Of a DNA stretch of 58,012 nt, positions 17,638 to 26,928 are shown piece by piece. The stretch is from positions 1 through 58,012 of the forward strand of contig CAIMCI010000004.1 of assembly GCA_903839465.1 (NCBI GenBank), written 5' to 3'. The notes below the pieces were generated by a model. That model ran no database searches and had not been told where the DNA came from. It was given only the letters and a program-made list of their open reading frames with translations. Numbering within the stretch: position 1 is the stretch's first letter; the number at the start of each line of letters is the position of its first letter. Both the position numbers and the translations under genes were made by a program. This DNA is from an uncultured Pseudomonadota bacterium. GTDB lineage: Bacteria > Pseudomonadota > Gammaproteobacteria > Steroidobacterales > Steroidobacteraceae.

Positions 17638-19707
17638 TTACGGGGCCTGGTTCTTCTTGAGCTGGTCCTCGTAGGCCTGCCAGGATCCGTTGATGATGTA
17701 GGCCCGAATGGACTGGAGCTGTTGATCCGTGAGGTAGTCGAACTGGGGCATGCCCAGAGCCCGGTAGCCGCCGCCACGCACGATGCTGTCGAAGGTTTCC
17801 AGCGTCGGCGGTATCGGGCTGCGGCGTAGGTCCGTCGGAATCGAACCGGCATTGACCAGCTCCATGCCGTGACAGGTCTCGCAGGACTGGCGCGCGTATT
17901 CAACCTTCCCCTCGTTTGCAAGCGCAGCGGGCTGTCGTGGCACGGTGGGCTGCGGGAACGGCGCCGGCGGTACCGGCGGCGGCAGCGTCGCGGTACCGCC
18001 CAGCTTGAAGGCCAGCAGCCTGACCGGGCCGCGGCACAGCTCACAGGTCGCGTACTTCACGGTCGTGAGCGTAGTACCACCGCCGCCCGGACCCGTGGGC
18101 ACGATGATGAGCTGTTCGCCATCGATCTCCACCGTCGAGGGCGAAGCACTCGCGCCGCTGACGTTGTAGGACCACAGCAGCTCACCCGTATCGGCCTTGA
18201 ACGCTTTGAAGTACCCCGTTCCTTCGCCCTCGAACACGAGGTTGCCGGCGGTCGTCAGCACGCCACCGTTGACGGGGAGTTTCTGCCGGTAGCTCCAGCG
18301 TTCCTTGTTGGCCACCGGATCCCAGGCGACCAGCGAGCCGTACGGCTTGAATTTCTCGTCCTGGTAGTACAGGTCCCAATACGAGCCGCCCACGAGCATC
18401 GTTTCATCTTTGCGCAGGAACGTCGGGACGGACATGGCCGGGATGTAGACGAGGCCCGTATTGGGGTTGAAGCCCATCGGGAAGACGTTGTGGGCCCCCA
18501 GCGGACCAGGCGATGCAACGGCACCCTCGGGCCGCTCCCACCAGCGAGCGTCCGCGATGTACATCGGCCGACCCGTCTTCGGGTCGATCCCCGAGGCCCA
18601 GTTGACGGGCACGAAGTTGCCGGCGTTCAGATACTTTCCGGTCTTGGCGTCCAGCACATACAAAAAACCGTTCTTCGGCGCATTCATCACCACGCGCCGG
18701 GTCTTGCCGTGGATTGGCAGATCGGCAATCACGGTGTTCATCGCTTCGAAGTTCCAGCCGTCACCTGGCGCGAGCTTGTAGTGCCACACGTACTCGCCGG
18801 TGTCCGCATTGAGCGCGACGATGGAGCTCGAATACAGTTCGTCCGTAGAGCCGTCGTTGCGCGCCTCGGGATTCCAGGGATCCGCCCCGCCCACGCCCAG
18901 ATACAGCAGGTTCAGCTTCTCGTCATAGGTAATCGCGTCCCAGACCGAGGCGCACCCGCTGGAGGCCTTCCACTTGGTGCCCCAGGTCTTGGCGGCCACC
19001 GCCATCGCCTTGTTTTCAGGCTTGTAGCCCTTCGACGGATCGCCAGGCATCGTGTACCAACGCCACTTGATCTTGCCGGTCTGAGCATCGAAGGCGGTCA
19101 CGAAGCCGCGCGCGCCGCCACCGTCGATACACGAATTGCCGATGAAGACCTTGCCGCCACCGACGTGCGGCGCGCCGGCCTGCATGAAGTTGTCCTTCTT
19201 GTCGCACGACGGGACATCCCAGGCTATCTGGCCGGACTTGCGATCGACCGCGACCATGCGGCAGTCGCCCGTGGCCATGAAAACCTTGTCATTCCACAGC
19301 GCGATCCCGCGGGTCCACAGGGCGCCCATGGAGGTCGCAATGGTGCCCTCCTCGAAATGCACGTGGACATCGGTGTTCCACAGCAGCTTGCCGGTGCGTA
19401 TGTCGTTGGCGTAGATCTGTCCGATCGGACCGCCCTGGTAGACCACGCCGTCGGCGATCAGGGGATTGCCCAGCAGCCCCCCCTTCGTCGGCAGGTCGAC
19501 GTACCAAGCGAGCCCCAGCTTGGCCGCGTTCTTGTCGTTAACCTTGTTGAGCGGACTATAGAACTGCGCGTCGACATTGTTGCCGTACAGCACCCACTGG
19601 CTGTTATCGGTCACTGACGGGGCGGCCACGACGCCGCCTGCGCCTGCAGCCACCATCAGAATCGAGACGGCGAAAGTCCTCGCAGTCGCTTTGAATAGGT
19701 CTTTCAT
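17638..19707 (-). CDS. PQQ-dependent quinohemoprotein dehydrogenase 1 (catalytic Asp replaced by Asn)
   Basis: A 689-residue periplasmic enzyme: signal peptide (residues 1-29), eight-bladed PQQ propeller (about 35-575), Pro-rich linker, and a C-terminal cytochrome c with CETCH at 609-613 and probable ligand Met653 (LGMPQF). Family members oxidise alcohols and pass electrons to the heme. W-motif repeats include DTGEYVWHYKLAPGDGWNFE and DTGELLWSYNVS. At the position of the catalytic Asp (WD-Y in methanol dehydrogenase) it has Asn319, with Glu321 two residues on. The vicinal Cys-Cys that usually stacks on PQQ is absent. It is a paralogue of 27980-30076 and heads a run with MDR 1 and an NTF2-like protein. 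Confidence 0.9.
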   Translation of the reverse strand: MKDLFKATARTFAVSILMVAAGAGGVVAAPSVTDNSQWVLYGNNVDAQFYSPLNKVNDKNAAKLGLAWYVDLPTKGGLLGNPLIADGVVYQGGPIGQIYANDIRTGKLLWNTDVHVHFEEGTIATSMGALWTRGIALWNDKVFMATGDCRMVAVDRKSGQIAWDVPSCDKKDNFMQAGAPHVGGGKVFIGNSCIDGGGARGFVTAFDAQTGKIKWRWYTMPGDPSKGYKPENKAMAVAAKTWGTKWKASSGCASVWDAITYDEKLNLLYLGVGGADPWNPEARNDGSTDELYSSSIVALNADTGEYVWHYKLAPGDGWNFEAMNTVIADLPIHGKTRRVVMNAPKNGFLYVLDAKTGKYLNAGNFVPVNWASGIDPKTGRPMYIADARWWERPEGAVASPGPLGAHNVFPMGFNPNTGLVYIPAMSVPTFLRKDETMLVGGSYWDLYYQDEKFKPYGSLVAWDPVANKERWSYRQKLPVNGGVLTTAGNLVFEGEGTGYFKAFKADTGELLWSYNVSGASASPSTVEIDGEQLIIVPTGPGGGGTTLTTVKYATCELCRGPVRLLAFKLGGTATLPPPVPPAPFPQPTVPRQPAALANEGKVEYARQSCETCHGMELVNAGSIPTDLRRSPIPPTLETFDSIVRGGGYRALGMPQFDYLTDQQLQSIRAYIINGSWQAYEDQLKKNQAP

Positions 19708-20383
19708 ACTGGCTCTTACTCCCGAATCCTACGCCCGGGCGCTCGCGCCACGGGCAATGCCGCTGATCAACAAGGACCGATCGCACGCGCTATGCGCGTT
19801 GCTGGTCGGCACCCATCGCCTACCCGCGTCCGACAAGCAGCATCGCCTGTGCGCGCTGCGGGTGTTTTGAGCCGAGTCCGTTGCATAGCCTCTCGCGCAG
19901 ATGCCGCGCGGCAACAACTTGGAACTCATCTAGCCGTGCGAATATTCGCAGGGGAATACTCGCTGAAAGTCCGTCCGATAACTTTCATGTCTCCTGACCT
20001 AACTTAAGTGTAGGCATCGCAGTATTGCCAGTCAATGCGACCGGCTTGCACATCAACTGCCAGCGCGGCATCGCACGTCGCTGGGCACCAAGGGTGCGCT
20101 GCACAACGAGACTGAGAGCACATGAGCGTTGGCGATCGCCGCGCCTGCAATCACTGTGACGACCGACGTTTAGCACGCTGGGAGGCAAGCACACGTCGCC
20201 AGCTCCAACGCGACCGCGCGACGGCTCGCAGGATCAACCATCAGCAACGCCGCAGCGCAGCAATCCAGGAGCACGAGCGAGACTGAACCGGTCCCGCGCC
20301 GGTTGACGACCCCTGGGCCCGGTGCTACCGTCATTAATTGAATGACTGATTAAATTTCTGACCAACACGTTAAAGGTGCACCC
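19708..20383. other. Regulatory intergenic region between divergent PQQ dehydrogenase 1 and the secreted small protein
   Basis: A 676-base divergent region. It holds operator-like site A at 20338-20355 and a different AT-rich stretch, CCTAACTTAAGTGTAGG, at 19998-20014 with an 8-bp ACTTAAGT palindrome, about 290 bases before PQQ dehydrogenase 1. No credible gene was found; the short frames have no homology. Confidence 0.45.
20338..20355. promoter_or_regulatory. Operator site A of the island-wide dyad
   Basis: TTGAATGACTGATTAAAT matches the island consensus TTGATTGAYCAWTTAAWT at 15 of 18 positions and lies 28 bases before the ATG of the secreted small protein, a position suited to repression. 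Confidence 0.65.
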
Positions 20384-20794
20384 ATGATTTGTAACGCTCT
20401 GAAATCATTGATTGCGGCCGCCGGACTGTCGCTGTGCCTCGGCGTTGGGTCTGCCTCGGCTGCGGATGCGGCGCCCGAGAAGACCTACATCATCATCCAC
20501 ATCACTTTCGCGCCGGACCGGTATGAGGAAGGCCTGAAGCAGATCGCCTTGTTTGCGGACTACGAGGCCAAGCACGGTGTCGAATTGGTGGGCAGCTACA
20601 CGATCACCGTTGGCCCGGGTAACCAGATGCTCAACATCTGGGCGGCAGACAGCTACAAGGCCTGGTCGGACACGGTGGACGGCTATATGTCGGTCGTGGA
20701 CGTGAAGACCGCGGTTCAGTCGCTCGTGCGCGAGGACATTTCGCTGGCGGCTCGCAATCCGATCGTGCAGCCCAAAGTCGTGCACGGCCACTGA
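20384..20794 (+). CDS. Secreted dimeric alpha-beta-barrel-type small protein
   Basis: A 136-residue protein with a clear signal peptide ending near GSASAADA. The mature part has the beta-alpha-beta pattern of ferredoxin-like monooxygenase/NIPSNAP folds: TYIIIHITFAPDRYEEGLKQ, then ALFADYEAKHGVELVGSYTI, then MLNIWAADSYKAWSDTVDGY. Family members are small cofactor-free oxygenases, isomerases or binding proteins; which applies here is unknown, and a periplasmic location is unusual. Operator A sits immediately upstream. A 13-bp hairpin follows, and MDR 2 lies downstream on the same strand. Confidence 0.65.
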   Translation: MICNALKSLIAAAGLSLCLGVGSASAADAAPEKTYIIIHITFAPDRYEEGLKQIALFADYEAKHGVELVGSYTITVGPGNQMLNIWAADSYKAWSDTVDGYMSVVDVKTAVQSLVREDISLAARNPIVQPKVVHGH

Positions 20795-21217
20795 GTCTCG
20801 CCGGCAAGTGCGGCTTCGGCACCTCCAGGCACGCCTCATCGGCCGCGTGCGTGCCTGGAGGGACCGGGATCACCGGCTGATCGGCGCTGGCGATCCCCAC
20901 GGCCGGCGCGCAGATGCTGTTACTGGCGCGCCTGGCGGTCCCTCGCCACGCCATAACGTGCGTTCGCGACGCTGGTGGATAGCTGCGGCATCGTCTTGAG
21001 CCGCAACGGCGGCAACCCAGCACCGCCGATCCTTCGACGACATCAACAGCGACCTTCGCGCCGGGCCTTGCCGGCGTTTGTTGGTTGCTGACTTGGTGGG
21101 TGCGATCCACGGTTTCTGAGGAGGCGACATGAGCAACGCACATTGCCCGGCAACTGACCGCCAGGTGGCTCGGAAGACGACGTGCATCCCGTATGCAGCG
21201 TTCGGCGGGAGAGACGC
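20795..21217. other. Intergenic region before MDR 2
   Basis: A 423-base gap. It contains the strong hairpin at 20822-20861. Beyond that I see no gene or repeat; short frames lack homology. Confidence 0.4.
20822..20861 (+). terminator. 13-bp perfect hairpin after the secreted small protein
   Basis: CCTCCAGGCACGC (20822-20834) pairs exactly with GCGTGCCTGGAGG (20849-20861) around a 14-base loop, 28 bases after the stop codon. No T run follows, so it could terminate with Rho or stabilise the transcript. Confidence 0.5.
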
Positions 21218-22258
21218 ATGAGCGGCCATCCGCTGCCAGCGACCACGCGCCGAGTCGAACTCGTCCGCGACCCGAACGGTACCTACACCCGCCGTATCGT
21301 CAATGTGCCGCTGCCGGTACCCGGCGACGGTGAGGTGCTGCTGCACGTGCGTGCCGCATCGATCCAGCGCGCGGAAATCGAAATTCCGACCATGCTGCCG
21401 CCGGACACCGATTTCACGGGACGAATCGTCGGATCGGATGTCGCCGGTGACGTCGTCAGTACCGGCGCACGGGTGCGATCGGTGGCCGCGGGTCAGAAAG
21501 TACTGACCCAGTTCTTTCCGCACTATAACGAGCGGCCCTTGAGCCCACAGAGCAAGAACGGCGCACTGGGCTACCTGGCCGACGGCGTCTTCGGGGACTA
21601 CGTCGTGGTCGAGGAAGCCGCCCTCGCGCCGGCGCCCGAGTCCCTGTCCTATGAGGAGGCCGCGACGCTGCCGAGCTCGCCTCTCACCGCGTGGGTCGCG
21701 CTGGGCGGGCTTGAATCGCCACGCGCGGGCCAGACGGTGGTGATCGAAGGCACGGGCGGAGTGTCCACGTTCGCACTGCAGTTTGCGATTGCCGCCGGGG
21801 CGACCGTGATCGTCGCCAGCAGCTCCGACGACAAGCTCGCGCGCTGCCTTGCGCTCGGCGCAAAACACGGCATCAACTATCGTTCAACACCCGAGTGGGG
21901 CGCGAGGGTACTCGAGCTAACCGGCGGACGTGGCGCGGATCTCATCGTTGACGTCGGTGGTCGCGCGACCCTGGACCAGGCAGCAGCGTGCGCGGCCTAT
22001 GAGGGCACGATCGCCATCGTTGGTGGCCTGGGTGGATACGACGGGAGTGTCGCCGGCTGGCCCGTGATGGACAAGGCGCTGGTGGTGCGCGGCGTCGTGG
22101 CCGGACCCCGCCCGGAGTTCGGGCGCATGTGTAGCTTCATGGCGCAGCACCGTATTCGCCCGATCATCGACCGGATCTACGACTTCGAGGAGATCGAAAC
22201 CGCGATCGCCGCGCTCGGGGCCGGTCAGGTGTTTGGCAAGCTGGTGCTGCGTCTGTAG
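21218..22258 (+). CDS. MDR-superfamily NAD(P)H oxidoreductase 2
   Basis: A 346-residue paralogue of the enzyme at 16198-17295. It shares VLLHVRAASIQRAEIEIPTM, QKVLTQFFPHY, DGVFGDYVVVEEAALAPAPE, YEEAATLPSSPLTAWVALGG and VVIEGTGGVSTFALQFAIAA, with the final VVRGVVAGPRPEFGRMCSFM. ATG 21218 follows GGGAGAG at good spacing and is preferred to a GTG at 21182. Like its paralogue it lacks the structural-zinc cysteines, so a quinone- or enone-reductase role is likely. It ends 19 bases before the convergent MFS gene. Confidence 0.85.
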   Translation: MSGHPLPATTRRVELVRDPNGTYTRRIVNVPLPVPGDGEVLLHVRAASIQRAEIEIPTMLPPDTDFTGRIVGSDVAGDVVSTGARVRSVAAGQKVLTQFFPHYNERPLSPQSKNGALGYLADGVFGDYVVVEEAALAPAPESLSYEEAATLPSSPLTAWVALGGLESPRAGQTVVIEGTGGVSTFALQFAIAAGATVIVASSSDDKLARCLALGAKHGINYRSTPEWGARVLELTGGRGADLIVDVGGRATLDQAAACAAYEGTIAIVGGLGGYDGSVAGWPVMDKALVVRGVVAGPRPEFGRMCSFMAQHRIRPIIDRIYDFEEIETAIAALGAGQVFGKLVLRL

Positions 22259-22277
22259 CGCGTTTCCCGCACACGGC

Positions 22278-23450
22278 TCATGCCGGAGCGCGTCTGCGGT
22301 GCCGGGTGATCGCCGTGAACAACAGCAGCATCGAAAGCGCACAGCAGCCCAGACACACCGCGCTCAACAGCCGGAAGTCCGCGGTCACCAGATAGCCGCA
22401 CACCGCAGGACCCGCGGCATTGCCGAGGTACATGCCCGCATTCACCAGCATGGCCGCGCTGCTGGTCTGGTCGATCTTCGTCACGACCTGGAACTGGAAC
22501 GGCATGATGAACGTCAGCGCGAAGAAGAACACGACGCCGACCAGCAGGAACAGTACGAGCGGCTTTGCCAACAGGTAGGTTGCGAGCGCACCGAGCAAGA
22601 GCGCGTAGCCGCCCACAAGCGGTAACGTGACACCCGGGCGCGAGCTGACGGCGGTCGCCAGCGCCGACCCCGCGATCCCGGCCAGCAGAATCAAGGACAG
22701 GTCGCGCTCGACGTGGGTCGAACTTCCACCCCACGCAATGCCCATGTATTCCAGATAGGCAAATATGCCTCCCACACTGAAGAAGAAGAGCACGACGGAA
22801 CACACGCCGAGCCAGCCCTCCGCCGACACCGTCCTCGACGGAGGTTCATCGAGCACTTTCACGGGCGCGTCGCGAATCGAGCGGCGCGGCGACAGTCGGG
22901 TCAGCACCAGCACGAGGACGCCCAGCCCTGCGAGCACGCTGAACAGCCCATTGGAACCGTACTGGTTGGTAAGCGGTGTCAGGAACTGAATCGCGACGGC
23001 ACCCGCGCTGAGTTGGGCGACGATGACGATCCCGAGCTGGCGCGCGGCGTTGCCCTCCGCCAGGGTGGCATAAACAATCGCCATGGCCATGCCGCAGCCC
23101 AGACCCACGAACGCAAGGCTTGCGAACGTTGACAGGAACGCGCCGGCAGTCGCGCCGAACACGTTCGCCGTGATCATGATCGCCATGCCAAGCGAAACGG
23201 TTCCGCGCCATTTCAGACGCCGTACCACGCTGGGCATCAACGCGCATCCCAGCGTAGCCACCGCCGCCCCAATGGTATAGGCGGCCGCACACAGACCACC
23301 CTGGCCTTCCGTCAGGCTTCGCGTGCGCGACAACACGGCGATGAAGGCCGGCATCGTATTGCCGACCAGCGAGCAGATCATGCCGATGAGGATCGTAGCG
23401 CCAATGGCCAGAGGCGAATGACGCTTGAGGTCGGACACGGACGAGGTCAT
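22278..23450 (-). CDS. MFS permease 1
   Basis: A 390-residue inner-membrane transporter with about 12 hydrophobic spans; the first follows LKRHSPLAIGATILIGMICS. VAVSNTM-like loop motifs are not diagnostic, but LRAL and GRR-type loops between TM2 and TM3 (MPSVVRRLKWRGTVSLG) fit the major facilitator fold. It is a paralogue of 24475-25668, with shared TKIDQTSSAAMLVNAGMYLG versus TRVDESSSAAMLVSAGIMGG. ATG 23450 has AGGAAA upstream. It is the last gene of a run starting at 26707, so site B probably controls it. Probable substrate is the periplasmic oxidation product; direction unknown. Confidence 0.85.
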   Translation of the reverse strand: MTSSVSDLKRHSPLAIGATILIGMICSLVGNTMPAFIAVLSRTRSLTEGQGGLCAAAYTIGAAVATLGCALMPSVVRRLKWRGTVSLGMAIMITANVFGATAGAFLSTFASLAFVGLGCGMAMAIVYATLAEGNAARQLGIVIVAQLSAGAVAIQFLTPLTNQYGSNGLFSVLAGLGVLVLVLTRLSPRRSIRDAPVKVLDEPPSRTVSAEGWLGVCSVVLFFFSVGGIFAYLEYMGIAWGGSSTHVERDLSLILLAGIAGSALATAVSSRPGVTLPLVGGYALLLGALATYLLAKPLVLFLLVGVVFFFALTFIMPFQFQVVTKIDQTSSAAMLVNAGMYLGNAAGPAVCGYLVTADFRLLSAVCLGCCALSMLLLFTAITRHRRRAPA

Positions 23451-23571
23451 GGGACAGTTTCCTGGAGGCGACGGGTAGTGCTGCTCATCGCAACGCACGC
23501 GCTTGGCGCGCAGCACGCGCCGCGCGAACAGGGTTCATATCTATGATCAGGGGAATGACGAATTGCACCGT

Positions 23572-24360
23572 TCAGCCGAGCATGCGAAGCGCTGCCTCGA
23601 CCGGCAGCTTTCTGATCGTTTCCACGATCCGCCCGGCCGCTGCGACATCGCTCACCCGCTGCGCCGCCGCCCGGTAGAATGGATCGCCCCGGTCCACTTC
23701 GCTCCAGCGCTCGCGCACGTAGGCGATCAAGCGGCGGTAGTCACGCGCTTCGGGTGTCTCGAGCTGAAGTGCCGGGTCTGTTCTGACGCTTTCTTCCATC
23801 CGCGTCAGGTACGACTCCGGCACGAGAGTCGTTTCATAGATGGACCGCAGGCCGCTGTCCGTCGAACTCAGCAGCAGGTCGGCGTTCGCGGTCGTGCCGG
23901 TCGGATCGTAGGCGTAGGCATGGCTGATCCTGTCGATGGCCGACTCGGGCTCCTTATTGCGGTGCATGACGTCGCGGCCCGGGCCGTCGGGCACCGCGAG
24001 GTGCGTGATGCCATGGCGGTTGATGGCGCGCAGCGCCTCCACCGGATCGGCCGGTACGAAGACTTCCTTCCCCTCGGGCCAGAAATCAAACGAGGAATGG
24101 CTTCCCCAGGGACCCCCGACGTGGAAGAGAAGGATTTCCGGATACACGGGCCGCGTACGCCGGCCTTTGCCCGGCGTGTCGTAGAACGACGCGACCGCGA
24201 GCAGCACCAGCAGGCCGGCCCCGAGCGCACCGTAAGGCTGGTTGACCACGATGCCGAAGCGGTCGTTCGCACTCCATTGCAGGAGGTCCGAGGGACTGAC
24301 GGGGTGCCCGTCGACCGCTGCCGTAAACATCTCGGCGCGAACCTGCGTAGCCGTGTGCAT
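23572..24360 (-). CDS. Uncharacterised protein, family copy 2 (paralogue of 14903-15712)
   Basis: A 262-residue protein of the same unrecognised family as 14903-15712. Start ATG 24360 has AAAAGGAAA upstream, and MHTA matches the paralogue. Conserved blocks are RFGIVVNQPYGALGAGLL, FYDTPGKGRRT, LLFHVGGPWG and SSFDFWPEGKEVF, then ALRAINRHGITHLAVPDGPG. It lies between two MFS genes in a four-gene run. Conservation is highest in the first half, and the Trp/Asp/His-rich GGPWG-SSFDFWPE block would be a natural binding or catalytic region, but I cannot name a function. Confidence 0.72.
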   Translation of the reverse strand: MHTATQVRAEMFTAAVDGHPVSPSDLLQWSANDRFGIVVNQPYGALGAGLLVLLAVASFYDTPGKGRRTRPVYPEILLFHVGGPWGSHSSFDFWPEGKEVFVPADPVEALRAINRHGITHLAVPDGPGRDVMHRNKEPESAIDRISHAYAYDPTGTTANADLLLSSTDSGLRSIYETTLVPESYLTRMEESVRTDPALQLETPEARDYRRLIAYVRERWSEVDRGDPFYRAAAQRVSDVAAAGRIVETIRKLPVEAALRMLG

Positions 24361-24474
24361 GTGATTTCCTTTTGGAGGCTTTCCGACCCAGCGCCTGCTC
24401 AAAACGTCCCGAACCGAGGATGGCCGCCCCGTTGCCACCGCAACGAGGCCTCGATGTCTCGGTCCGGGACCCCT

Positions 24475-25668
24475 TCACGAAGCGGTGGTTACCGCCCGCG
24501 CCGCGCTGACCCGCTCATGCAAACGTAGCGCGCCGACTATCAAGGCCAGCGCGATCAGAGTCAGTGCGAAGCTCATGCCGTTGACCCACACATAGTCGGA
24601 CGTCACGATGAAACCAGCGATGGCCGGACCTATCGCGATGCCACCCATGATGCCGGCGCTGACGAGCATCGCCGCACTGCTCGATTCGTCGACCCGGGTC
24701 ACCACCTCGAACTGGTAAGGGGTGAGAAAGTTGTAGCTGAAGCCGAACAACGCCGTGATCGCCAGAAACGCACCCAGCGGCTTGAGCCACAGGAAAAGTG
24801 CGAGCGACACCAGCAGGCCGACATATCCGATCAGGAGTGCACGCAACGAGCCCAGGCGTGAACCGAGGATGGCGACGAGGATCACCGCGACCAATCCCGA
24901 AAAGAACATCTTCGACAGCGACAGTTCGACCGCCGCTTCTGTCCCACCCCACGCCACACCCATGTTCGCGATGAAGCCGTACACGGCACCGATGGCGATG
25001 AACTGGATGAAGACGGAGACGACCCCGAGCCAGCCTGCGCGCGTGATCCGTTCCGGGACGTGCGCCGCGTGTGCATCGATGACATGCCTGCGCACGGAAG
25101 CCCTGGGGATCAGCGGGATCAACACGAGACCCAGCACGGCGGCGGTCGCGTACAGCCCGAACACGCCGGTCGCGCCGAACTGCCGGCTGACGGAGCTCAG
25201 AAAAAGGACGGTGATGGAACCGGATACCAGCATGCCGCAGGCAAGAAAGGCTATCAGGCGGGCGCTGTCGCCTTCCGCGAGAACCGCATACACAATTGCC
25301 GTTGCTACCCCGGCGCCGAACCCGGCGCAGAACCGCACGCCGAGGAACGTCGCGAACTCGGGCGTGAAGATCGCGACAAGGTTGGCGGCGCCAAGGATCA
25401 CGGCGCCGACCGCGGCAGTGCCCCGCCAGTTGAGCCGGTCCACGACCTTCGGCAGCAGCGCACACGCCACGATGCCGATAGCGTAGCCACCCATGTCCGC
25501 CATCGCGGCAATCCCGGTCTGGCTCTCACTCAGGCCCCGAATCTGCGCGAGCACGGGCAGAAAGACCGGCAGCGAATTGGCGAGCAGTGAGCAGAGCACG
25601 CCGACCACTATCGTCGTGACCAGCGATAGCGTGCTGTGCCGTCCCGCTCGCGCAACTGAAAGCGTCAT
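24475..25668 (-). CDS. MFS permease 2
   Basis: A 397-residue major facilitator protein. It starts MTLSVARAGRHSTLSLVTTI and has about 12 hydrophobic spans with cytoplasmic loop LLPKVVDRLNWRGTAAVGAV. It is homologous to MFS 1 over its whole length. Inner-membrane uptake or export of a pathway compound is inferred from context. It sits between the 3-hydroxyisobutyrate-dehydrogenase-type gene and family copy 2, all on the minus strand with short gaps. Confidence 0.87.
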   Translation of the reverse strand: MTLSVARAGRHSTLSLVTTIVVGVLCSLLANSLPVFLPVLAQIRGLSESQTGIAAMADMGGYAIGIVACALLPKVVDRLNWRGTAAVGAVILGAANLVAIFTPEFATFLGVRFCAGFGAGVATAIVYAVLAEGDSARLIAFLACGMLVSGSITVLFLSSVSRQFGATGVFGLYATAAVLGLVLIPLIPRASVRRHVIDAHAAHVPERITRAGWLGVVSVFIQFIAIGAVYGFIANMGVAWGGTEAAVELSLSKMFFSGLVAVILVAILGSRLGSLRALLIGYVGLLVSLALFLWLKPLGAFLAITALFGFSYNFLTPYQFEVVTRVDESSSAAMLVSAGIMGGIAIGPAIAGFIVTSDYVWVNGMSFALTLIALALIVGALRLHERVSAARAVTTAS

Positions 25669-25768
25669 TGATACAGTCTCCTGGCGGGGCCCCGATCAGG
25701 CCACGATGCTGGCATCGATGGCGGTCATTAACTCGCACATGCCCACGGATTCGCCCGCTGCGCGGCGC

Positions 25769-26707
25769 TCAGTCGGCGGTGACGGACGGGCCATCGGCAA
25801 CTTCACCGCTGGCCGCTTCAAGGTAGCGATAGATCTCGGTGTGGTCGCGGGGGCCGGCGAGCGTCCGGGAGGCCTGCGCCCACAAGCCCGCCATCAGTTC
25901 CAGCGAAGGCAGTTTCATGCCAAGGTCATGACTCAGCTCAGCAGCGGTCGTGACGTCCTTGGACATCAGCGCCAGGCCAAAGCCGGAGTTGTAGGCGCCG
26001 GAAAGCACGAACTGCTTCATCTTCACTTCGGTTGCGTTGTTGCGCCCCGAGGACGCGTTCAGAACGTCGACGATGACCTCGGGCTGCAGGCCAAACCTGC
26101 CACCGATGATCAGCGCCTCCGCGGCAGCCACCAGGCCCGCGGAGGAGACGAAGTTGTTCAGTGCCTTCATGGCGTGCGCGGATCCCAACGGGCCGGTGGG
26201 GAAGACCGAATTTCCCAGCGCCTCGAACAGGTGACGCGCCGCATCGATGCTGGCGTCGTCGCCGCCGACCATGATGGCGAGCTTGCCTTCGCGTGCGCGC
26301 TTGACGCCGCCGGAAACCGGAGCGTCGATCAGGCGCACGGCCTTTGCGGCCAGTTCCTGGCCCAGCGCGGCCGTCCCGAACGGAGCGGAGGAACTCATGT
26401 CAATGACGAGCGTGTTGGCAGCAGCGATGGCGGATACGACGCCCGGATCCTGCAGGAGCGAGCGTACGATCGCACCGTTGGGCAGCATCAGGATTGCCGC
26501 CGCTGCGCCGTCGACCGCCTGCTGCAGGCTCTGCGTGACCTGCCCGCCCGCGGCGACATACGCGTCCCTCGCGCTTGGCGTGACGTCGTAGCCCCGGACC
26601 TCGAAGCCGGCGGCGGCGAGATTGCGTGCCATCGGCAGGCCCATCTGTCCCAGGCCGATGAAGGCGACGGCGTCTGGCGCCGCGATGACTTTGGAAGGTG
26701 TTGTCAC
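25769..26707 (-). CDS. 3-hydroxyisobutyrate dehydrogenase-family NAD(P)-dependent enzyme
   Basis: A 312-residue beta-hydroxyacid dehydrogenase. The Rossmann motif AFIGLGQMGLPMARNL is at residues 15-30. The substrate-binding DAPVSGGVKRAREGKLAIMV and catalytic GSAHAMKALNNF (Lys181) are intact, and the C-terminal all-alpha domain follows. The family oxidises 3-hydroxyacids to semialdehydes or reduces the reverse; 2-methyl-3-hydroxy acids are typical, which agrees with the methyl-branched theme given by the racemase at 50047-51156. First gene of a minus-strand run, with operator site B 27 bases upstream. Confidence 0.88.
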   Translation of the reverse strand: MTTPSKVIAAPDAVAFIGLGQMGLPMARNLAAAGFEVRGYDVTPSARDAYVAAGGQVTQSLQQAVDGAAAAILMLPNGAIVRSLLQDPGVVSAIAAANTLVIDMSSSAPFGTAALGQELAAKAVRLIDAPVSGGVKRAREGKLAIMVGGDDASIDAARHLFEALGNSVFPTGPLGSAHAMKALNNFVSSAGLVAAAEALIIGGRFGLQPEVIVDVLNASSGRNNATEVKMKQFVLSGAYNSGFGLALMSKDVTTAAELSHDLGMKLPSLELMAGLWAQASRTLAGPRDHTEIYRYLEAASGEVADGPSVTAD

Positions 26708-26733
26708 CGCAGCTCCCTCGCGCGATCAGACAA

Positions 26734-26751
26734 TTGATTGATCATTTAATT
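26734..26751. promoter_or_regulatory. Operator site B (divergent promoter)
   Basis: TTGATTGATCATTTAATT fits the consensus fully. It lies between the start of the 3-hydroxyisobutyrate dehydrogenase (26707, minus) and the MBL hydrolase (26929, plus), so one site may control both directions. Confidence 0.75.
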
Positions 26752-26928
26752 ATTATAGACACAGTTGACGCGAATTGGGTGCAGAGTCGCTTGTAAACTA
26801 CGCTGACACCCGGTTAGGATCCCCGCATCGCGCGCCAGCCGCGCCTGCACGGGTTGCCGCTCGTCGTGCGGGCCGCGCGACCCGGCGGCGATCCGGGCGC
26901 GGCCTGCCATTACCAGGAGCGCCCGCCG

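Noticed and set aside
19998-20014. CCTAACTTAAGTGTAGG as an operator for PQQ dehydrogenase 1
   Set aside because: It is an 8-bp palindrome with no second copy that I could find, so it may be chance.
20405-20839. Long minus-strand frame across the secreted small protein
   Set aside because: Arg-rich antisense frame of a GC-rich gene, with no homology.
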